A DNA stretch of 11,391 nucleotides from positions 1 through 11,391 of the forward strand of contig JAJJLU010004589.1 in assembly GCA_023807065.1 (NCBI GenBank). The letters run 5' to 3'. Numbering within the stretch: the stretch's first letter is position 1; every line of letters begins with the position of its first letter. The DNA comes from Isotricha intestinalis (Eukaryota > Ciliophora > Litostomatea > Vestibuliferida > Isotrichidae). Shown here piece by piece: positions 1 through 9,100 of the stretch. The position numbers and the translations under genes were made by a program. The notes beneath the pieces were generated by a model that saw nothing but the letters and a program-made list of their open reading frames with translations, made no database searches and was not told where the DNA came from.

Positions 1-1544
1 AATTTTGTGTCTTTTCCTTTAAAATTAATAATGTGAATGTAATTATTATTTTTATTTATAAAAGGAAAATCTTTATTATTATTAGATTCATCATTTGTTT
101 TCCCATAAATTTTGAATATTGAATTATAATCTAATTTTTTAATTGGAATTTGTTTTTGACAAGTTAAACAAGTAAATAAAGTATATAAAAACTTTGCTTT
201 TAATATAAAAGAATAAATATAATTTTTATAAATGATGTATAAAGGTTGAGAATAAGATAAAATAATTTTATTATTTCTTCCAATATTAACTAAAGTTCCA
301 GAATCATAGCTTTTATTATTTATATAAAATTCTTCTTCATATAAAAAAATATGACAATGATAAGAAGAAATTAAATGATCTTTTAAAATTAAATCTACAT
401 TTTCACTTCCAATAGAAATATTTTCACTTTTATTAAAATTTAAAATATAAAAAGCAATTTCATAATTTTTATTCACAGGTGAATTTTCCATAAAAATATA
501 ATTATTTAAAGGTAAATTAAAATCAAAGATTTTATAATTGATTTTTTTATCTTTTAAATAAATAGAATAAGGGAAAAGAAAGCCACATAATTCACAAGAA
601 AAAGAAGAAAAATAATAAATTCTTATTAAATCATTAATATTAATAATATTAATTAATTTACTTTGAATAAATTTTTGTAAACAATTTAAATGAACATATT
701 TCATTGCTTTTTGACATAAACAAGGAGAAATAAAAGGATTTTCTTTTTCATATGAAGTTCCTAAACATAATCTACAAATATATTGAAATTCTATATATGT
801 GTTTAAAGGTAATTTTTTTTTGTTATTTATTTGATTTAATTTTAGAAAAGATGATGAATTTAAACTTAATTTCTCATTCAAACTTGAATTATTCATATTA
901 TATTCACTATCATTTATTATATTATTATTTGAATTCTTTGTTAAAAATGATATTTTATTTATTGGATTCAAATTATTACTTTTTTTATTGTCATTTGTTA
1001 TTTGAGAGAAATTTTTTTTTATTAATTTCATTGTTTTTTTTTCTAAAATATGAAATATTAATGTTCCAATTTTTATATAATCTCCTTCATAAATTTTATA
1101 TTTTAAGATTTGATTTTCATATGTTCTTCCAATATCAATCCAATAATTATTTGATATATTCGTTTTATTATTTCTAAATGAAACTTCATAATTTTTTCCT
1201 AGATTTTTAATTGAACATATATTTCTATGTTTAAATGCATTTATTCCTTGTTCTTTTTTAATTTCTAAATTTTTACTATTTGAATATAAATTTACTTTTT
1301 CAGATTGTTTAAGTGAAAAAGATATTTTTTTTACTTTCTTTTTATTTAATGTATCTAACAATAAATTACATTTTATATTAGGATAAATTTCTTCTGTAAT
1401 GAATAATTTATAATTTTCTGAATTGATTTTCTTCATTTTAATATTTAATAAAATTTTAAAATATATTATAATAACATAAGTATAATTTCCTAAATTCATT
1501 ATAATAAAAAAATTAGATGATTTATTATTTTCCTTTTTCAACAT
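1..1544 (-). CDS. FHA / RING-CH / FHA protein, probable E3 ubiquitin ligase (3' end outside window)
   Basis: I translated this frame by hand from the ATG at 1544-1542. It stays open for 514 codons to the window edge, so the C-terminus is missing. An in-frame TAA lies 16 codons upstream of the ATG, so this is the first possible Met. Residues about 85-165 form a weak FHA-like unit ending WIDIGR...GDYIKIG. An Asn/Ser-rich linker follows to about 245. Residues 257-320 are a RING-CH (RING-variant, C4HC3) finger: C257, C260, C275, C277, H285, C288, C317, C320. The C288-C317 gap of 28 residues is slightly long for the family. Residues about 361-440 are a clearer FHA domain with G379-S380, SSYH at 393-396 and G416-T417. 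Family knowledge: RING-CH fingers recruit E2 enzymes for ubiquitin transfer, and FHA domains bind phosphothreonine. Inference: a phosphorylation-guided ubiquitin ligase. No membrane segments are seen, unlike most MARCH-type ligases. A CLTC pair after the second FHA might bind metal. Confidence 0.82.
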   Translation of the reverse strand, partial: MLKKENNKSSNFFIIMNLGNYTYVIIIYFKILLNIKMKKINSENYKLFITEEIYPNIKCNLLLDTLNKKKVKKISFSLKQSEKVNLYSNSKNLEIKKEQGINAFKHRNICSIKNLGKNYEVSFRNNKTNISNNYWIDIGRTYENQILKYKIYEGDYIKIGTLIFHILEKKTMKLIKKNFSQITNDNKKSNNLNPINKISFLTKNSNNNIINDSEYNMNNSSLNEKLSLNSSSFLKLNQINNKKKLPLNTYIEFQYICRLCLGTSYEKENPFISPCLCQKAMKYVHLNCLQKFIQSKLINIININDLIRIYYFSSFSCELCGFLFPYSIYLKDKKINYKIFDFNLPLNNYIFMENSPVNKNYEIAFYILNFNKSENISIGSENVDLILKDHLISSYHCHIFLYEEEFYINNKSYDSGTLVNIGRNNKIILSYSQPLYIIYKNYIYSFILKAKFLYTLFTCLTCQKQIPIKKLDYNSIFKIYGKTNDESNNNKDFPFINKNNNYIHIINFKGKDTK

Positions 1545-1795
1545 AATTATATTAATATCATATTCTAATCTATTAAAAATTTCTTTATTAAATTATTTAT
1601 TTTTAAATTAAAAAGTTATAAAAATCAATTAATGTATTAATAGTTTGAAAAGTAAAAATATATGAATTTGTTTATTAATATTTTTTTTTAATGTTTTTTA
1701 GAAGATTAATGATTGTTTTTTAATTTTATTTAAATCCGACAATTTATAATTTATTTAAAGAATTAATTGAATTAAATTTTTAAATTTTATAAATA
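1545..1795. promoter_or_regulatory. Divergent intergenic region between the FHA/RING-CH gene and the small plus-strand gene
   Basis: This 251-bp gap is almost pure A/T and separates two divergently transcribed genes, so it must carry both promoters if both are expressed. A TTATTTAAAG stretch at 1751-1760 sits 36 bp before the plus-strand ATG. It resembles the TATTTAAA-type TATA element described for Entamoeba, but words like this are expected by chance in DNA of this composition. No other motif stands out. Confidence 0.3.
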
Positions 1796-2173
1796 ATGGA
1801 AAATAAAGAAGTTAAAAGTGAATTAAATAGTGCATTTTTTGAAGAAGATTTTCAAGCAATTAATGAAGAGATTTTAAAAGAAGAAAAGCAATTTAAAACT
1901 AATTATGATTCTATTATGTTTCTTTTAATAAAAAAAGAATTAAATAAATTAAATGAATTGTTTTTAAATTCAAGTGAAAAATTAAAAGAAAAAATGAAAG
2001 AATGTTTATTATATGAATCATTAACAAAATTATATTTTTTAGAAGGAAATTCAAAAATAACATTTTTTCTAATTCATAAAAATAAAATAAAATCATTAGA
2101 TTTAAAAAATCAAAATCCAATTTTATTTTGGAAATCACTTTTACAATTTTATGAAAATAAAAATAAAAAGTAA
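1796..2173 (+). CDS. Small Lys/Glu/Leu-rich protein of unknown function, 125 aa
   Basis: I do not recognise this protein. The frame starts at the first ATG (context AAATAATGG) two codons after an in-frame TAA, and ends in TAA. Composition and codon choice (AAA, GAA, TTA, AAT) match the neighbouring real genes and the predicted helices are continuous. There is an acidic N-terminal half (EEDF, NEEILKEEKQ), amphipathic Leu/Lys helices at about residues 40-75, then LYESLTKLYFLEGN and a basic C-terminus. No signal peptide, membrane segment or metal-binding cysteines are visible, and there is only one Cys. It looks like a small, all-helical, soluble, possibly coiled-coil or complex-subunit protein. 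It stands alone between a divergent gene and a damaged relic. A purely chance frame of 125 codons is possible in A+T-rich DNA but less likely given the protein-like composition. Confidence 0.6.
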   Translation: MENKEVKSELNSAFFEEDFQAINEEILKEEKQFKTNYDSIMFLLIKKELNKLNELFLNSSEKLKEKMKECLLYESLTKLYFLEGNSKITFFLIHKNKIKSLDLKNQNPILFWKSLLQFYENKNKK

Positions 2174-2199
2174 TTTCAAAATATTAATAATTTGAAATT
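2172..2199 (+). other. Inverted repeat overlapping and following the stop codon of the small gene
   Basis: AATTTCAAA at 2172-2180 and TTTGAAATT at 2191-2199 form a perfect 9-bp inverted repeat with a 10-base loop. It begins within the TAA stop codon of the plus-strand gene and lies in its 3' untranslated region. It could form a weak hairpin at the 3' end of the transcript. A/T-only palindromes of this size are not rare in such DNA, so a function is uncertain. Confidence 0.3.
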
Positions 2200-3134
2200 T
2201 ATTTTAAATATAAATATTATTTTAATGAATAAATAATACTTACAATAAATTATTTATTGATTAAAAAACAATTTTATTTGATTTGTTCCTTTCAAAAAAA
2301 TTAAATTTCTATTTATAATTTTTGGTTCAAAACAATTATAGTTCTTTATAATTTAACATTTCTATTACTACAATCATTTTAAGTTTATTTAAATTATTTT
2401 TATTTAAATTTGATTGTTACTTTTAAATATTTTTTTAGTAAGAATTCTCATATTTTCTTTTTTAATTTTTTCTTCATTTGATATTTTAATTATTGGTTTA
2501 TTTAAACTTATATTACTTCTTGTAGATAATCACAGAATCAAAATTATTATTATAAAGAGACTTAATGAAAATATCAATTGAATTAATTGCATTTTTCTTA
2601 AAATATAATATTTAAAGAAGAAGATTTATTTGAATCATTATTTTTAGCTTCTTGTATTTGTTCAATCATTTTTTTTCTTTTATATTGTTATACAAATATT
2701 TTTATTCTCGAATTACAGTATAATTTACATAAATTTTAGAATATTTAGTATAGAAAATTAAAAGTTTTTAAAGTCTTTTAGATATTTCTTTTTTAAAGTA
2801 AATATTTAATTAAAAATTCTTTTATATCTTCATAAATTAAGTTTTCTTTAAATGCTTATACAAATGAGTTTTATCATTATATATTATATCATCTATTACT
2901 TTTATATCATGAAAATTTATTGGATAATCGTTTTTTTTTCAACTTTTTTTTGTTCTTTCTTCTAATTTAATTCCTATTTATTTATTTTAATTTGATAATT
3001 TTTTTTTCTTTCATAATTAACTATAATTTTAATTATTTTATAGAAAATTAAACTTAAATTTCTGAAAATTTAAATATTAATTCTATATGTTAATCAAAAA
3101 TTGTTTTAATGATAATAATTAAATTAAATTATTA
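2174..3134. other. Stretch without an intact gene; holds a decayed coding relic
   Basis: There is no open frame of useful length on either strand. The minus strand from about 2974 to 2404 holds broken coding sequence (listed separately). The part from 2377 to 2240 on the minus strand shows a few short protein-like pieces in shifting frames, too short to call. The part from 2975 to 3134 contains only A/T-rich sequence between the giant gene's stop and the relic, with no motif that I can support. Confidence 0.55.
2404..2974 (-). pseudogene. Relic of a single-pass membrane protein gene with many stops and frameshifts
   Basis: Protein-like pieces follow each other on the minus strand in changing frames. 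A piece containing NDYPINFHDIKV and NDKTHLYKHLK (2974-2840) is followed by one with ENLIYEDIKEFL (to 2796) and one with IFYTKYSKIYVNYTVI and KYLYNNIKEKK (about 2790-2670). Then come a Ser/Asn-rich piece (2669-2601) and a hydrophobic helix SLSLFIIIILIL (about 2574-2533) with a basic tail ending at TAA 2406-2404. Lesions seen are TGA at 2941-2939, TAA at 2770-2768 and 2704-2702, TGA at 2532-2530, and frame changes near 2845, 2790, 2668 and 2599. Codon use inside the pieces matches real genes here. The order of pieces suggests one gene of about 190 codons, though two merged relics are possible. The NY...KYxYxNIxxK pattern reminds me of a recurrent hypothetical protist protein family, but I cannot name it. 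Confidence 0.6.
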
Positions 3135-6100
3135 TTAATAATTTAATAATTTAAACTTTTCATTAATTTCATCGATTCTTTTTTGTAACCTTAAATTTTG
3201 ATTTTCTACATTATTACATTGTTTTTGAAGTTCTTCAACATCTTCTTCCAAAGATTTAGAATCATTATCTTCAACATTTAACATAAAAGAAGGATTTTTA
3301 GTATAAACTAAACCTAAAATATTATCACCAAGAGTTTGACCAAATACATCAGTACTCATTAATTCATATTCTCTTTTTTGTTGTTGTAAATAAGAAATTT
3401 TTTGCAAACTCATTTTATATTTTCCTCTATATCTAATAATCCTAATGAATATATATGTTGAGAATGAAATTAATATTATTACTATTAAAATTATTAATGA
3501 TATTTGAATCATATATTTAAATATAAAATTCTCTGAATTTTGATTTGGAGATATATTTCTATATGGATATAATATTATTGCATATATTCCTATTGAATTG
3601 AATGAAAATGTATTTTGTTCATTTGTTTTTTTTCTCTCTTCACATTTCCATTTTCCAGTTTCAAAATCTCCTTCTAATTTAGCTAAACAATAAAAATCAC
3701 AATTTAATTCATTATTAATATAATAATTATGTTCAATTTTTATTAGTCCTGGCATTTTAAAATCACCTTTAATATTATTTGATGATATATTAAATACAGG
3801 AGATAAAATTGAATTTTCATAAGATAAAACACCATCTGAACCAGGAATTGTAGAAGAAATATTAAAAATGAAAGAATTATTATTAGGATAAATATTATGA
3901 TTCCTTAATAAATTCCCAGGAACACCTTCAATTTTAATTTTCCCATATAAATCATTAGTATTTTTCAAATTAAAAGCATTTCCAGGAATAGAAAGACTTC
4001 CTTTTAAAATTCCATTTTCATCAAATCCAAAATCAAATTCTACTTTATCATAAGAAGAGAAAGTATATTCAAATTCCATAATATTATTTAATCTTTCAAT
4101 AATAGGACATTCATTATAATCACTGACACATTTCCCATTTATACATCTGAAAGGTTGTTCATAATTATCACACATACTCAAACCTATACATTCCAATTCA
4201 TTTTTTACACATAACCCATTTGAACATTGATATTCACTTGATTTACATCCATTATATTTTACTTTACTGCAATTTCTTCTACATAAACCATCAACACACT
4301 TTTCCAAATTCGAATCACATATTATTTCACTATCATTTATGCAATTTTCTAATTTTTCGTTGCATCCTCCATTCGGACATCGATATTGACCTATTTGACA
4401 AGAAGGTAATATTGGACATTCCTCATATGATGAAACACAAGTTCCATCATAACATGATACTTTATTTTCAGGACATCCATTTTCAAAATATGTTTCTTTT
4501 TCTTCTATTAAAAGACTTCTTATTTTTTTTTTACCTCCTGTTACTCGAGTAAGTCCTATACAATCTCTTTGAGATTTTACACATTTTGATTGGGCAACAC
4601 AATAGAATTCCGTATTGTTTTCACATTGCTTAATTGGAACTACCTCTTTACATTGTTTTATTGATGATGAACATCCTCCATCAGGACACTTTATCGGAGT
4701 AGAACGAGGACAGAATGATGAATAATTATCACAATCTGAAATGGACTTCACACAGAAACCACTTTGGTAACATTGATGGAGGTTGTTTCCACATGGAGGG
4801 AGGAGAAGACAGTTTTCTTCGTTTATGTTTACGCAGGAACCATCAGCACAGAGGTAATTCTTCTCCGTCGAACAATATTTGTGAACAGGACATTCATTTT
4901 TGTTTGAAACACATTTACCATTAGAACAACGGAATGGTGTTTGTATTTCACAATTTATTTCATTTAGACATTTTGTATATAAATCTTCCTCAGGGACACA
5001 TAAACCATTATTTGGACAATTTACTTTTCCTTCTTCACATTTTTCATAATCATTTTTACAGTTATCACTGCATTTCCCATTATTACATAAATAAGGTTTC
5101 TCAATCGTACATGCAGGATTGATATTACAATTATTTGAGCAACTTCCATCTGGGCATCTATTCATTTGGTCAGGGCATCCATCATAAGTTTTAATATCAG
5201 TACAATTTGTAGTATTAACAATACAAATACCATCTTCATTACATTTTTGATATCCAATAGGACAAGTTAAATCACAATAATCAGAATTAATAGCACATTG
5301 CCCTTCACCACAATAGAAAGGACGAGAAGAAGGACAATTATTTCCTTTTGGACATAGACTTTGTTCTTGTCTACAAGTACCATCACTACATTTATAATAA
5401 CCATTTTCACATTGTTTAATAGGATAACAATAATCAATTGATGGGACACAAATACCATTATAACACATAATTTTATCATTTCCGCAATCATTTCTATCAA
5501 AATATGAAGGTTCTGAAAAACATAAACTTAATTTCGAAACACATCTCCCATTAGGACATTTAAATGGTAAGTTAATTGGGCAAAATGGAATAGAACAAGA
5601 TTCTTTATTTAAATTAACACAAGTTCCATCTAAACATTTATTAGGTTTATCACTTGAGCAACCATTTAATATAGGACATTCATTTCCTTTATCAACACAA
5701 GAACCATCAATACATTGAATTTTTCCTTCATCACAAATTAATGTTTCGTTTTTACAATCATCATCATTGGAAACACATTTTCCATTGTTACATCTTATGG
5801 GTTTATCATAAGTACATCCATTTTTTTGATTTAAGCATAATTTCTCATCATGAACGCAAATACCTTCAGGACAATAGAAAGGTTTATTACTTGGGCAAGA
5901 AAAGGATTTACATAAAGTATCAGAAATTTTACATTCACCATTACTGCATTGAATATAACCAATAGGACAAGAATCACTAATTTCAGTATTACAATCACTT
6001 AATTTTTGAGAACAAGTATTATCAGAACATCTTATGGAAGTTACTCCAGTACAAGGTTGGAAAAAATCACAATTTTGTCTATTTGACATACATTCTCCAT

Positions 6101-9100
6101 TAGGGCATAAAATTTTATCTCCACATTGAGGATAAATAGGACAATCATTTAATCTTTCTTTGCAACTATTATCAAAGCATTTAAATCTATTATTATTACA
6201 AGTGATTAAAGTATTACAGAATTCATAAGAAGAAGCACAAGTACCATCAGGACAACTGACTTTATTTCCACAAGAATGATATTTAGGACAAGCAAGAATA
6301 TTACTTCTACATGAATTATCAAAGCATTTTACAGGAGTTGATATAGGACAAACACTGATAGTGGAACAGCTTTTAAAATCAGGCCTACATGTTCCATCAG
6401 GGCATCTCATTGAATTATCATTTGAACATTGGGTTAATGGTGTTTCTAAACATTCACTTATATCATTCACACAAGCTCCATTCCAACATTTTATTATTCC
6501 TTCACCACATGAAGTATGTGTTGGACATTCAAGAAGAGAATATCTTTCTTCACCATTATAACATCGATATAAATTCGATGTTGATGATTCTTCTTTTATT
6601 TTCTTATCTATACAATAATAATTTGCTTTCTGACATGTTCCATCAGAACATAAAACTGGATATTTTTCAGGACATGATATTTGAGTTGGACAATCTTTTA
6701 TATTTTTCCTACATTCATTGTTCCAACATTTATATGGAATATGAGGAGGACAAATTGGAAATTTAATATTATTACATCCTGTACTTTCACTAACACAAGA
6801 ATAATCAGGACATAATATTGGTTTGTTTACTGGACATGTTATTAAATTATTTCCTTCATTATATTTACATTCTTTCTGATTTTTTGCACATGAATTATTT
6901 TCACATCTTATATATCCTTGAGGACAATACATTATACTTGAACATTTTTCACTATTTTCAGCACAAAAACCATTTGAACATAAATATTTCTTTAAAGGGC
7001 ATTTTCTTTCTGAACATTCATATTCACATTTACCATTATCGCATAAATGTTTCCCAATATCACATATTGGATTCTTTTTACAAAATTTACTATCTGTTAC
7101 CCAAGTCATATCATCACATTGGAAAATTTCTCCTTTTTCTTTTTCTCTTTGAATTGGTTGATAACATTTTGACTCTTCATCAACACAAGAATTATCAGGA
7201 CATACATATTGATTAACATTTTGACAAGTTATTCTATTTGGACATTTATCAAGAGAATCTACACAACTTCCATCCCAACATTTAAATTCATTTAAACACG
7301 AAGATGAATCGATTGAACATGAAGAACCTAATAAAATACATTTATTCATACATTTAATATAACCAATTGGGCATGTAATATTATTTGGGCATTTATTATC
7401 AATTGAACATGAACCATCATTACATTCTTTTATATTTGTATAATTTGGAAAATTACCTAATAGTAATGTTTTACAATTTGATTTTATTGGATTTTCACAA
7501 TAATTTAATGAAGGAGGAACACACATTCCATTGCATTTTTGATATTGATTTGGACAGTCACATTCTTTTGTGTCATTTACACACTTTGGCTCACCATTTA
7601 CATTACATTTAAATGGTTCATTTACATTTTCACAATAATTTATTCCTAAAATATTTTTCATAAATGTTTGATCACATTCTGATATTGATTTTACACATTT
7701 TTTATCCATACACATTATTTCATTAGAATTACATTCCATTTTGTTTAATGTTATTTCTGTTTCTTTATCGTAATTATTTCCATTTAGTAATACTGATATT
7801 TTATATTTTCCTTCTTCAGCTATTTTAAATTTAGAATAATAGATTTGATTACTAAATTCAACATTATTTGGTATTTCTGACTCATTGTTTTTTATTTTAA
7901 TTATAAATGATTCTGATCCTCTTTGAGTTATATCATTACCTAAGTAATCTTTACAATGAATTTCCACATTTATTGTTTCTCCTAAATAATATTCATAATT
8001 TGTTCTATTATCTTTTTTTAATATATTATATGAAGGATAATTGATTGAACAATCACCTGCAGTAACAATAATTTTTTCAACTCCATCATAACCTGTAAAA
8101 TCAAATTCATTGATTTTAATATTAATATTATAAGTAGAAGCTTTATAAATAATAAGTATAATAGATAATTGAGTATTTTCAGAATTAGCTTTTATTTTCT
8201 TATAATAAGTATTTTCATCAATAATTTCATCTCCTATTAAAATATTAAAATTAATTTTATTAGCTAAATCATAGAAATCAATATCATTACCATATTCATC
8301 ATTTCCAGTTAAAATTAATTCTATTTCTTCACCTGCTTTAATAGAAGCAGTTTGAGTTCCTTGACCTACTACTTTTAAAGTTGAAAATTTTGGATAAATA
8401 ATATTATTATCAATATAAACCTCTTTACTACCTATTTGATTTAATTGTTCTAATATATAAAGTTGTAATAATCCTTTTTTAATGACTACTTTTTCATCAC
8501 ATGAAATTTTATAAATATTACAAGTTTCATTAAATTTAACTTTTTCTGTTTTATTACATAAATAATTTATTAATGAATTATCTGTTATTTTCATTGAATA
8601 ATTGTTTGTATTTAATTCATCATTAAAACAATAACCTAAAATATCAGTGTCTCTGAAAGCGAAATATGCAGAAAAAATTTCTCCTGCTTTATATCCTAAA
8701 GGAATTTGGATTTGAGTTTCATAAGGAGATTTTATTGGTTTTACTATAATTTCCTGATTTAAATCTTTGATTAATATTTTTTCGTTGTCTCCATAAATAA
8801 AATAAATTATTATGTTCTTTTTTATATATTGATTTGAATAATGAGAAGAATCTAATTCTAAAGTAAAATAATCCTCATTTACTAATGAAAAGCATTCTTT
8901 TATATTTTCTATTAATTTTTTATTTATAAATATTTTGAAATTTAAAGGATTCACATGTTGGAAAGATTGTGAATTTTCATTATAAATTTTTAATTTACTT
9001 ATAATCTTTTCTCCAAATGATATTTTATCTGAAAAAGGAGTTTTTATATTAAAATTTAAAGACTTAAAAGAAGGTAAAAGTCTTATAAAAAGTTGATTTG

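Noticed and set aside
752..1177. Plus-strand 141-codon open frame
   Set aside because: It is antisense to the continuous FHA/RING-CH frame; its Phe/Tyr/Leu-rich composition is that of a complement of Lys/Asn-rich coding sequence.
2975..3014. ATG at 3014 as the start of the relic gene
   Set aside because: Its frame reads only ten codons before TAA and is not in register with the first convincing relic piece.
4220..7612. Several plus-strand open frames of 60-132 codons opposite the giant gene
   Set aside because: They are antisense shadows of the cysteine array: rich in His, Tyr, Phe and Leu because TGT and GAT codons read as ACA and ATC on the other strand. None has an independent coding signature.
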